Positions 6,941 to 14,285 of a DNA stretch of 52,076 bases are shown one piece after another. Within the stretch, counting starts at the first letter, position 1; every line of letters starts with the position of its first letter. The DNA comes from RUG563 sp024681215 (GTDB taxonomy: Bacteria > Bacillota > Clostridia > Christensenellales > Aristaeellaceae): positions 1 to 52,076 of the forward strand of contig JAILBG010000120.1 of assembly GCA_024681215.1 (NCBI GenBank), given 5' to 3'. The position numbers and the translations under genes are program-made. The notes beneath the pieces were generated by a model. That model was not told the origin of the DNA. It did no database searches and was given only the letters and a program-made list of their open reading frames with translations.

Positions 6941-9385
6941 ATGAAATTCGGCCACTTTGACGACGCGGCGCGGGAATACGTCATCTCCACGCCCCGCACG
7001 CCCTACCCCTGGATCAACTACCTGGGCAGCGAGAATTTCTTCGGCATCATCAGCAATACCGCCGGCGGCTATTGCTTCTACCGGGACGCCCGGCTTCGCC
7101 GCGTGACCCGCTACCGCTATAACAACATGCCCGTGGACGACGGCGGCCGCTACTTCTACGTGAAGGACGGCGATACCGTCTGGAACCCCGGCTGGAAGCC
7201 CGTCAAGACCGAGCTGGACGAGTATTCCTGCCGCCACGGCATGGGCTATACCGTGATCACCGGCAAAAAGAGCGGCCTTCGCGCCAGCCAGCTGTCCTTC
7301 GTGCCGCTGGGGGTCAACGCCGAGGTGCACCAGATCACTTTGACCAATGAATCCGGCGCGGCCAAGGACGTGACGCTGACCAGCTTCGTGGAGTTCTGCC
7401 TGTGGAACGCCCAGGACGATATGCTGAATTTCCAGCGCAACTTCAACACCGGCGAGGTGGAGATCGAAGGCAGCGTGATCTACCACAAGACCGAATACCG
7501 GGAACGCCGCAATCACTATTCCTTCTACGCCGTGAACGTGCCGGTGGACGGCTTCGATACGGATATGGAAACCTTCCTGGGCCTGTACAACGGCTTCGAC
7601 GCGCCCCAGAGCGTGATGACCGGCAAGATGGGCAATTCCGTGGCTTCCGGCTGGCAGCCCATCGCTTCCCACCAGATCAAGGCGCATCTGGAAGCGGGGG
7701 AGAGCAGAAAGTACAATTTCGTGCTGGGCTACGTGGAGCTGCCCAACGAAGAAAAATGGGCCGCTCCCGGGATCATCAACAAAAAGCCCGCCCACGAACT
7801 GCTCAGCAAGCTGACCAGCGATCAGCAGATCCAGGATGCCTTCGACGCCCTCAAACGGCACTGGGACAACCTGCTCTCCGCCTATACCCTGACCACGCCG
7901 GATGAAAAGCTGGGCCGGATGGTGAATATCTGGAATCCTTACCAGTGCATGGTCACCTTCAACATGAGCCGGTCCACCTCCATGTTTGAAAGCGGCATCG
8001 GCCGCGGCATGGGCTTCCGCGATTCCTCCCAGGATCTGCTGGGCTTCGTGCACCAGATCCCCGAACGGGCGCGGGAACGCATCCTGGATATCGCCGCCAC
8101 CCAGTTCCGGGACGGCGGATGCTACCATCAGTTCCAGCCCCTGACCAAGAAGGGCAACAACGACATCGGCGGCGGCTTCAACGACGACCCCCTGTGGCTC
8201 ATCGCCGGCACCGCTGCGTACATCAAGGAAACCGGCGATTTCGGCATCCTGGATGAAAAAACGCCCTACGACTGCAACCCTGACGACTGGGGCACGCTGA
8301 TGGAGCACCTGGAGGTCAGCTTCGATCACGTGGTCAATAATCGCGGGCCCCACGGCCTGCCGCTGATCGGCCGGGCCGACTGGAACGACTGCCTGAACCT
8401 GAACTGCTTCTCCGACACCCCGGACGAGAGCTTCCAGACCTTCTCCAACCCCAACGCCCCGGACGACCGGGTGGCCGAATCCGTGCTGATCGCCGGCATG
8501 TTCGTGGCCATCGGGCCGGAGCTGGTGGCCCTGGAAAAGCGCCGCGGAAACGCGGAAAAGGCCGCGGATTGCCAGAAGGCCATCGACGAAATGGAGCAGG
8601 CCATCCTCACCGCCGGCTGGGACGGCGAATGGTTCGTCCGCGCCTACGACGCCCTGGGCCGCAAGGTGGGCAGCCACGAGTGCGAGGACGGCAAGATCTT
8701 CATCGAGTCCCAGGGCTACTGCGTGATGGGCGGCGTGGGCGTCAAGGACGGCAAGGCTGAAAAGGCCCTCCAATCCGTGGAAAAATGGCTGGAGACCGAG
8801 CACGGCATCGTGCTCTTGCAGCCCGCCTACAAGGAATATCACCTGGAGCTGGGCGAGGTTTCCTCCTATCCGCCGGGATACAAGGAAAACGCCGGCATCT
8901 TCTGCCACAACAATCCCTGGATCATCGCCGCAGAAACGGTGGTGGGCCACGGCGACCGGGCGTTCAGCCTGTATAAGAAGATCGCTCCCGCTTACCGCGA
9001 GGAAATCAGCGAAAAGCACAAGATGGAGCCCTACGTGTACAGCCAGATGATCGCCGGCAAGGACGCGCAGAACTTCGGCCAGGCCAAGAACAGCTGGCTC
9101 ACCGGCACCGCCGCGTGGAATTTCTACGTCATCAGCAATTATATCCTGGGCATCAAGCCGGATTGGGACGGGCTGAAGATCGATCCCTGCATCCCCCACG
9201 ATTGGGACGGCTATCAGGTGAGCCGCCGGTTCCGGGGCGCCACCTATCAGATCGATATTCAGAACCCGGACCACGTGTGCCGGGGCGTGAAAAAGGTCAC
9301 GGTGGACGGCAAGGCCGTCGAAGGGAACGTGCTGCCCGTGTTCGGCGACGGCAAGGCCCATCAGGTCACGGTGATCCTGGGCTAA
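6941..9385 (+). CDS. Cellobiose phosphorylase (GH94)
   Basis: 814 residues, matching cellobiose phosphorylases (about 810-820). The enzyme splits cellobiose with phosphate into alpha-glucose 1-phosphate and glucose, saving ATP. The start follows AGGAGG and begins MKFGHFDDAAREYVI. The catalytic region ADWNDCLNLN is at about residues 479-488, with the general acid Asp expected at 483. Other family hallmarks are GIGRGMGFRDSSQDLLG and QAKNSWLTGTAAW. GH94 also contains cellodextrin, laminaribiose and chitobiose phosphorylases; the overall pattern fits cellobiose phosphorylase best. Last gene of the operon, 38 nt after the GH3 gene. Confidence 0.93.
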   Translation: MKFGHFDDAAREYVISTPRTPYPWINYLGSENFFGIISNTAGGYCFYRDARLRRVTRYRYNNMPVDDGGRYFYVKDGDTVWNPGWKPVKTELDEYSCRHGMGYTVITGKKSGLRASQLSFVPLGVNAEVHQITLTNESGAAKDVTLTSFVEFCLWNAQDDMLNFQRNFNTGEVEIEGSVIYHKTEYRERRNHYSFYAVNVPVDGFDTDMETFLGLYNGFDAPQSVMTGKMGNSVASGWQPIASHQIKAHLEAGESRKYNFVLGYVELPNEEKWAAPGIINKKPAHELLSKLTSDQQIQDAFDALKRHWDNLLSAYTLTTPDEKLGRMVNIWNPYQCMVTFNMSRSTSMFESGIGRGMGFRDSSQDLLGFVHQIPERARERILDIAATQFRDGGCYHQFQPLTKKGNNDIGGGFNDDPLWLIAGTAAYIKETGDFGILDEKTPYDCNPDDWGTLMEHLEVSFDHVVNNRGPHGLPLIGRADWNDCLNLNCFSDTPDESFQTFSNPNAPDDRVAESVLIAGMFVAIGPELVALEKRRGNAEKAADCQKAIDEMEQAILTAGWDGEWFVRAYDALGRKVGSHECEDGKIFIESQGYCVMGGVGVKDGKAEKALQSVEKWLETEHGIVLLQPAYKEYHLELGEVSSYPPGYKENAGIFCHNNPWIIAAETVVGHGDRAFSLYKKIAPAYREEISEKHKMEPYVYSQMIAGKDAQNFGQAKNSWLTGTAAWNFYVISNYILGIKPDWDGLKIDPCIPHDWDGYQVSRRFRGATYQIDIQNPDHVCRGVKKVTVDGKAVEGNVLPVFGDGKAHQVTVILG

Positions 9386-9396
9386 ACGGAAAGAAA

Positions 9397-9431
9397 ACAA
9401 AAAAAGGCCGGCGGATCATTCCGCCGGCCTT
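9397..9431 (-). terminator. Bidirectional terminator between the cellobiose operon and the PAP2 gene
   Basis: An 11-bp stem AAGGCCGGCGG (9404-9414) / CCGCCGGCCTT (9421-9431) with a 6-nt loop. Read on the minus strand it is followed by a run of seven T, so it is strong for the PAP2 gene. The plus-strand T-run is poor. Confidence 0.8.
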
Positions 9432-9456
9432 GCTGCATATTGCTCGTACGTGGTTT

Positions 9457-10167
9457 TTATCTCCTTGCCCTGCGGTGGCGCGGGGCGGCGCGGTCCTTCT
9501 TGGCGGAGGCCAGCAGGAACAGCAGGGAGGCGCTGATCAGCACCCCACCCAGGATGTCCGTCAGCCAGTGCACGCCGGAGAGGAAGCGCAGCGCCACGGT
9601 GAGCCCCGCCAGCGCCCACAGCGCGGCCTGGAGCGCCTTGCGCAGCGTCCCGTTCCGGACATAGCGGCCCAGAGCGATGGCGGCGCTGCCGAATACCACG
9701 CAGGCCAGCATGGTATGGGTGGAGGGATAGGATGCCGCCGGCACCGTTTCGCCGGGAAGCATGACCGGCCGGCAATTGACGACGACCTTTTCAAAGAAGA
9801 AGTAAAGGATCAGCACCATGGCGTAAATGATGGCCAGGGACCAGAGGGTGGGGTCCACCTTTTTCAGGCTTTTGCGGCTGATCCACTGCCACAGGCCCAG
9901 GGCCGCGAAGCAGCCGGCCACCAGGAAGGAAAGATACCCCAGGTATTTGGTGATCTTGTAGAAGGACAGGCGCACGCCCACCGCGTCCCGGGCGGCGGTG
10001 TTGATGCCGGAGAGGCCGATGTCCTCCTGCACGGGCGCCACGGCGCTTTCCGCCTCCGCGCTTTTGACCTCCACGGGCTGCACGTCCACGGTCTTGACCA
10101 GCAGGATCAGCGCCAGGAACAGCACGGCGAATACCAGGGAGAGGATCAGTTTGGTTTTCTTGCTCAT
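9457..10167 (-). CDS. PAP2-family membrane phosphatase
   Basis: 236 residues with about five hydrophobic segments. The three phosphatase motifs are visible: K127-x5-R133P (KVVVNCRP), PSTH at 148-151 with the catalytic His, and R194 ... H200xxxD204 (RFLSGVHWLTD). The family removes phosphate from lipid phosphates such as undecaprenyl pyrophosphate or phosphatidic acid at the outer membrane face. The Thr in PSTH instead of the usual Gly is a tolerated variant. A C-terminal Arg/Lys-rich tail (KKDRAAPRHRRARR) stays cytoplasmic. It has its own promoter and terminator. Substrate cannot be told. Confidence 0.85.
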   Translation of the reverse strand: MSKKTKLILSLVFAVLFLALILLVKTVDVQPVEVKSAEAESAVAPVQEDIGLSGINTAARDAVGVRLSFYKITKYLGYLSFLVAGCFAALGLWQWISRKSLKKVDPTLWSLAIIYAMVLILYFFFEKVVVNCRPVMLPGETVPAASYPSTHTMLACVVFGSAAIALGRYVRNGTLRKALQAALWALAGLTVALRFLSGVHWLTDILGGVLISASLLFLLASAKKDRAAPRHRRARR

Positions 10168-10222
10168 AAAATGCTTTCATTCCTTTCATGGGATCGGGGA
10201 ACGGGCGGGGCCCGTCCGGCCC

Positions 10223-10251
10223 ATTATAGCGTAAAAGCCGCGGGGAGACAA
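10223..10251 (-). promoter_or_regulatory. Promoter for the PAP2 gene
   Basis: Minus-strand TTGTCT (10246-10251), 17-nt spacer, TATAAT (10223-10228). The 5'UTR then holds a small GC hairpin (ACGGGC/GCCCGT, 10201-10215). Confidence 0.75.
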
Positions 10252-10256
10252 GGGGG

Positions 10257-11120
10257 TCATTCCCCGTCCAGGGCGCCGAAGCCCTCGCCCAGGGTCTCGT
10301 GGGTGTCGGTGATGAATACGAAGGCGCTGCGGTCCTCCTCCCGGACGATGCGTTTGAGGGGAAGCACTTCCGCCCGGGTCACCACGCTGATGATGACGGT
10401 GCGCGCCTCCTTGCTGAAAGCGCCCATGGCGGGGATCAGGGTGGCGCCCCGGTCCATTTCCTTCATGATGCGGGAGGAAACCTTTTCGGCGTCCTTGGCG
10501 ATGATGAAGCAGGCTTTCGCGGACCCCATGCCCGCCAACACCAGATCCACCGCCTTGGCGTTGATGAAAATGCAGATCAGGGCGTACAGGGCGGCGTGGG
10601 CGCTCATGGTGAAGGCGGCGCAGAGGATCACGGTGCAGTCCACCGCGAAAAGGAAAGCGCCTACCGAAACGATGGGAAACCGCTTGTGCACCATCCGGGC
10701 GATCATGTCCGATCCGCCGGTGGTGGCCCCGCCGCGCATGATAAGGCCGATGCCCAGCCCCAGCGTCAGCGCGCCGTACACCGTGGCCAGCAGGATATCG
10801 TCGGTCAGCGGGGGGAACTGCATCAGGTCGATGCAGGCGGAAAAGAGGATCGTGGCGATCAGGGACCGGAACACGAACACCCGGCCCATGGATTTCCAGC
10901 CGATGATGAAAAGGGGCAGGTTCATGGCCATGCTGGTGACGCCCACGGGCCATTTCCACAGATAATTGAAGATGGTGGCGATGCCCGTGAGCCCGCCGGG
11001 CGCAATGCCGTTGGGCACCAGAAACAGGGGATAGGCGGCCCCGCCGATCATGCAACCCACCAGGATCTGCGCGTAAGCCAGCGTTTTCGCCCGGACCGAC
11101 TGATTGGACAGAAGCGACAT
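10257..11120 (-). CDS. YitT-family membrane protein (DUF161/DUF2179)
   Basis: 287 residues: about five to six membrane segments in the first 190 residues (ILVGCMIGGAAYPLFLVPNG, GLTGIATIFNYLW, GGATTGGSDMIARMVH), then a soluble C-terminal DUF2179-type domain (ARTVIISVVTRAEVLPLKRIV, AFVFITDTHETLGEGFG). The start ATG at 11120 follows GGAGGGGG at good spacing; longer upstream reading lacks an RBS. Family members are widespread in Firmicutes and their transport role is unsettled. The protein ends next to, but is not overlapping, the PAP2 promoter. Confidence 0.87.
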   Translation of the reverse strand: MSLLSNQSVRAKTLAYAQILVGCMIGGAAYPLFLVPNGIAPGGLTGIATIFNYLWKWPVGVTSMAMNLPLFIIGWKSMGRVFVFRSLIATILFSACIDLMQFPPLTDDILLATVYGALTLGLGIGLIMRGGATTGGSDMIARMVHKRFPIVSVGAFLFAVDCTVILCAAFTMSAHAALYALICIFINAKAVDLVLAGMGSAKACFIIAKDAEKVSSRIMKEMDRGATLIPAMGAFSKEARTVIISVVTRAEVLPLKRIVREEDRSAFVFITDTHETLGEGFGALDGE

Positions 11121-11214
11121 AAAAAGAAAACCCCCTCCGACGGTTGTACAAAAATTGTATTCTTTCTCCCGGCGCTTTTTTCCTGCCGGACGGGAAAAAA
11201 TCTTCGCCTGTTTC

Positions 11215-11243
11215 TGGACGAGAAGGCGGGCGTGCGGTATAAT
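11215..11243 (+). promoter_or_regulatory. Promoter for the GNAT gene
   Basis: TGGACG (11215-11220), 17-nt spacer, perfect TATAAT (11238-11243), 42 nt before the GTG start. Confidence 0.65.
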
Positions 11244-11285
11244 AGCGTCAAATCCTGCCCGGAAAACGGGATTGGAGGCGGTTTT

Positions 11286-11735
11286 GTGATCTGCTATCGG
11301 AAGCTGAAAATGGACGACCTTCCGGCATTCATCTCCCTGCGCATCCGGCAGCTCACCGAGGAGGGCGCGCGGGAGGACGCCGATCTGCGCCCGGCGCTCA
11401 TGGATTATTATGTGCGGCACCTTGCGGACGGCACCTTCGTTTCCTGGCTGGCGCTGGACGGGGAAAAGATCGTAGGCACCAGCGGCATGTCCTTCGTGGA
11501 GAAGCCGCCGTATTTTTCCTGTCCCACCGGGCGGATCGGGCTGCTGTCCAGCATGTATACCGAGGCCGCTTACCGGCGGCGGGGCATTGCCCGGGAGCTG
11601 CTCTCCCGGGTGGTGGAGGAGGCGCGGAAGCACGGCTGCGGCGCGGTGCAGATCACCGCGTCGGATATGGGGGTCAGGCTGTATACGGCCTGCGGCTTTG
11701 AAAAGAACGAAAATTTCATGCAATATAAGCTGTAA
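11286..11735 (+). CDS. GNAT-family N-acetyltransferase
   Basis: 149 residues, GTG start at 11286 behind TTGGAGG. The N-terminus VICYRKLKMDDLPAFISLR is the usual first strand and helix of GNAT proteins. The acetyl-CoA pyrophosphate-binding turn is YRRRGIARELL, and the C-terminal half has ITASDMGVRLYTACGFEK. It transfers an acetyl group from acetyl-CoA to an amine; the substrate cannot be told. Single gene with its own promoter and terminator, flanked by genes on the opposite strand. Confidence 0.85.
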   Translation: MICYRKLKMDDLPAFISLRIRQLTEEGAREDADLRPALMDYYVRHLADGTFVSWLALDGEKIVGTSGMSFVEKPPYFSCPTGRIGLLSSMYTEAAYRRRGIARELLSRVVEEARKHGCGAVQITASDMGVRLYTACGFEKNENFMQYKL

Positions 11736-11737
11736 AA

Positions 11738-11779
11738 AAAGCCGCTGCTTTCCGTATTGGAGAGCAGCGGCTTTGTTTT
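11738..11779 (+). terminator. Bidirectional terminator between GNAT gene and glyA
   Basis: GCCGCTGCT (11741-11749) pairs with AGCAGCGGC (11763-11771). It is flanked by an A-run on the left and TTTGTTTTTT on the right, so it works for both converging genes. Confidence 0.9.
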
Positions 11780-11783
11780 TTGC

Positions 11784-13019
11784 TCAGTACAGGGGATACC
11801 GTTTCGTCAGCTCCTCCACGCCGGCCTTGACGGCGGGCACGGCGGCTTCGCCCTGATAGAGGATGCGGGAGATCCATTCGGCGATCTGCTCCATCTCCGG
11901 CTCCTTGAAGCCCCGGGTGGTAACGGCGGGGGTGCCGATGCGGATGCCGCTGGTCTCGGCGGGCTTGCGCTGATCCCGGGGCACCATGTTCTTGTTGACG
12001 GTGATGTTGGCCATGCCCAGCCAGGTCTCCAGGTCCCGGCCGGTGACGGGGGTATCGCACAGGTCCAGGAGCAGCAGATGGTTGTCCGTGCCGCCGGACA
12101 CCATGCGCACGCCCCGGGCGCGCAGCGCGTTTTCCAGGGCCTTGGCGTTTTTCACGATCTGCTGCTGATAGTCCTTGAATTCGGGCTTGAGCGCCTCGCC
12201 GAAGCACACGGCCTTGGCGGCGATGATGTGCTCCAGGGGCCCGCCCTGGATGCCGGGGAAGATGGCCTTGTCGATGGCCTTCTTATACTGCTCCTTGCAC
12301 AGGATCAAACCGCCCCGGGGGCCCCGGAGGGTCTTATGGGTGGTGGTGGTGACGATGTCCGCGCAGGGCACGGGGGAGGGATGGCAGCCCGTCGCCACCA
12401 GGCCCGCGATGTGCGCCATATCCACCATGAGAAGCGCGCCCACGTCGTCGGCGATCTTCCGGAAAGCGGCGAAATCCAATTCCCGGGGATAGGCGCTGGC
12501 CCCGGCCACGATGAGCTTGGGCCTGCAGGCCCGGGCGACGCGCAGCACCTGGTCGTAATCGATGCGCTCGGTTTCGGGATCCAGGCCGTAGGCCTCGAAA
12601 TGATAATATTTCCCGGACAGGTTCACGGGGCTGCCGTGGGTCAGATGGCCGCCGTTGTTCAGGCTCATGCCCAATACCGTGTCCCCCGGCTGCAGCAGGG
12701 CGAAATACACGGCGGTGTTGGCCTGGCTGCCGCTGTGGGGCTGCACGTTGGCATGCTCCGCGCCGTAAAGCTCCATGGCCCGGGCGATGGCGATGCGCTC
12801 CACCTCGTCCACGCAGCCGCAGCCGCCGTAATAGCGCTTGCCGGGATAGCCCTCGGCGTATTTGTTGGTCAGAGGGCTGCCCATGGCGGCCATGACCGCG
12901 GGGCTGACGAAGTTTTCAGAAGCGATCAGCTCGATGTGCGCTTCCTGCCGGGCGCATTCGGCCTCAATGAAACGGGCCACTTCAGGGTCCTGGTTCAGAA
13001 CGGGGGGCAGCTGCCACAT
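11784..13019 (-). CDS. glyA: Serine hydroxymethyltransferase
   Basis: 411 residues, normal length. PLP enzyme converting serine and tetrahydrofolate to glycine and 5,10-methylene-THF in the cytoplasm. Signature TTTTHKTLRGPRGG carries the PLP lysine at 229. SENFVSPAVMAAMGSPLTNKYAEGYPGKRYYGG is the N-terminal substrate region (family hallmark within residues 34-66), and DMAHIAGL binds the cofactor. The start at 13019 has AGGAGG 11 nt upstream. The SRP RNA gene ends only about 30 nt upstream on the same strand, leaving no room for a separate promoter, so the two are probably co-transcribed (inference). Confidence 0.96.
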   Translation of the reverse strand: MWQLPPVLNQDPEVARFIEAECARQEAHIELIASENFVSPAVMAAMGSPLTNKYAEGYPGKRYYGGCGCVDEVERIAIARAMELYGAEHANVQPHSGSQANTAVYFALLQPGDTVLGMSLNNGGHLTHGSPVNLSGKYYHFEAYGLDPETERIDYDQVLRVARACRPKLIVAGASAYPRELDFAAFRKIADDVGALLMVDMAHIAGLVATGCHPSPVPCADIVTTTTHKTLRGPRGGLILCKEQYKKAIDKAIFPGIQGGPLEHIIAAKAVCFGEALKPEFKDYQQQIVKNAKALENALRARGVRMVSGGTDNHLLLLDLCDTPVTGRDLETWLGMANITVNKNMVPRDQRKPAETSGIRIGTPAVTTRGFKEPEMEQIAEWISRILYQGEAAVPAVKAGVEELTKRYPLY

Positions 13020-13049
13020 GTTTCTTTTGTCCTCCTGTTTACGAAAATA

Positions 13050-13167
13050 CCGCGTATGACCGGCAGGCTTTGCCGCAGCACACGTCTAAGATGCTTACTG
13101 CTGCTTCCTTCCGGACCTGACAGGGTTCACACCGCAACATCGCACGGGGCCCGCCGGCCATACACGG
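13050..13167 (-). ncRNA. ffs: Small signal recognition particle RNA (4.5S-like)
   Basis: The minus strand contains the conserved SRP apical domain, with GTCAGGTCCGGAAGGAAGC within 13100-13121 including the GGAA tetraloop, and the flanking internal-loop sequence GAACC/AGCAGCAGTAAG. The ends pair over a long helix: the 5' part near 13149-13167 (CCGTGTATGGCCGGCGGGC) is complementary to the 3' part near 13050-13068, with only G-U wobbles. That gives a hairpin of about 118 nt. It binds Ffh to target membrane and secreted proteins. The short type lacks an Alu domain. Ends are inferred from pairing and from the promoter. Confidence 0.93.
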
Positions 13168-13174
13168 CCTCCTT

Positions 13175-13203
13175 ATGATACCCCAAAGAAGGGAAAAACG
13201 CAA
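13175..13203 (-). promoter_or_regulatory. Promoter for the SRP RNA (and probably glyA)
   Basis: Minus-strand TTGCGT (13198-13203), 17-nt spacer, TATCAT (13175-13180). The expected start at about 13168 matches the predicted 5' end of the RNA helix. Confidence 0.75.
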
Positions 13204-13227
13204 GGCCCTGAATGGGCAGAAGCACGA

Positions 13228-13261
13228 AAAAAACAAAATCCGCCGCAAACGGATGCGGCGG
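13228..13261 (-). terminator. Terminator of the E2-like gene
   Basis: Minus-strand stem CCGCCGCA (13254-13261) / TGCGGCGG (13240-13247) with a 6-nt loop, followed by ATTTTGTTTTTTT. Confidence 0.88.
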
Positions 13262-13276
13262 AAAGACAGCTGCGTA

Positions 13277-14200
13277 TTAAGCGGATACGGCCTGATCCTG
13301 CTTCTTCTTTTTCTTTTCCTTTACCGGCGGCAGGGAGTAGGCGTTGTTTTCCTCGAACGCCACGGTTTCCGGCGGGGTTTCCAGGAGGGAGGGGTTCTGC
13401 AGGTAATGCACCATGCGGGTGACCATCTTGGAATAGGTGGCCCCGGCGCAGATCCTTTCGTCCGCGGTGACGCCGATGGGCAGCCAGCGCTTGCGCACGG
13501 CCTTGCCGTCCGCGCCCACCTGGGTTTCCCGGATCACATTGCCCATGGACCAGAACAGGCTGGTGGTGCCGAAATTGTAAATATGGTGGTTCACCGCCGG
13601 CATGCCGATGGAGCCCATGTTGGTGATGAACATGCTGGTGTGGAAGGGAGAGGCGTCCAGGATATACTTGGGCATGATGCCGTACCGGTCCAGGAACCGG
13701 GCCAGGGCCACAATGGTGTTGGCCAGGAGAGGATTGAGCAGGAGCTTTGCCACTTTCATGGTGGAATTGTCCGCCTCCTGGCGGCGGTTCTGCTCGATCA
13801 TTTCCCGGACCCGGGCAGCCACGTCGAAAATGGTGTCCCGGGGATCGAAATAGCATTTGACGGTGTTTTCTTCGATGTCGTCGGGGTTGCCCGTATCCAG
13901 GAGCAGGGCGAAGGAAACCGTGAGCTGGGTGCGGGCGTAGAGGCGCTTGTTCACAACGAAGCGGTTGACCTCCGGCATTTCGGATACCGTCCGCACGAAA
14001 GCGGCGATGATCAGCTCCATGAAGGTGAGCTTATTGCCGTTGGCGCCCTGCTCCACGATGTACCGGGCCATCTTTTCATAGTCCAGCCTGTAATTCAGGA
14101 ACACCTGCGCGTCGCAGCGCATGGGCATCAGATAGGGGGTCAGGGCGATGATGGGATCGATCTTTTTGAGCACGCGGCCGTCGGCCCGGCGTCCGAACAT
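13277..14200 (-). CDS. 2-oxoacid dehydrogenase E2-like acyltransferase homologue, catalytic His missing
   Basis: 307 residues resembling only the catalytic (CAT-like) domain of E2 acyltransferases; no lipoyl or subunit-binding domain. Family-like stretches are KLTFMELIIAAFVRTV, SMFITNMGSIGMPAVNHHI and FGTTSLFWSMGN. At the place of the catalytic DHRxxDG motif near the C-terminus it reads ADERICAGA (246-254), so the general-base His is Glu. A lysine run (294-300) ends the protein. The start at 14200 has GGAGGG 6 nt upstream; longer starts lack an RBS. Function unknown: possibly a non-catalytic trimer scaffold or an altered acyltransferase. Confidence 0.75.
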   Translation of the reverse strand: MFGRRADGRVLKKIDPIIALTPYLMPMRCDAQVFLNYRLDYEKMARYIVEQGANGNKLTFMELIIAAFVRTVSEMPEVNRFVVNKRLYARTQLTVSFALLLDTGNPDDIEENTVKCYFDPRDTIFDVAARVREMIEQNRRQEADNSTMKVAKLLLNPLLANTIVALARFLDRYGIMPKYILDASPFHTSMFITNMGSIGMPAVNHHIYNFGTTSLFWSMGNVIRETQVGADGKAVRKRWLPIGVTADERICAGATYSKMVTRMVHYLQNPSLLETPPETVAFEENNAYSLPPVKEKKKKKQDQAVSA

Positions 14201-14249
14201 AAGCATCCCTCCAATGCAGCGCGAGTACGGGATACAAGGATCCTGAATC

Positions 14250-14278
14250 ATTATACACGGGAAAGCGCCATCCGTCAA
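14250..14278 (-). promoter_or_regulatory. Promoter of the E2-like gene
   Basis: Minus-strand TTGACG (14273-14278), 17-nt spacer, TATAAT (14250-14255). It lies just beyond the stop codon of the upstream GH18 gene. Confidence 0.85.
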
Positions 14279-14285
14279 TTCTCCG

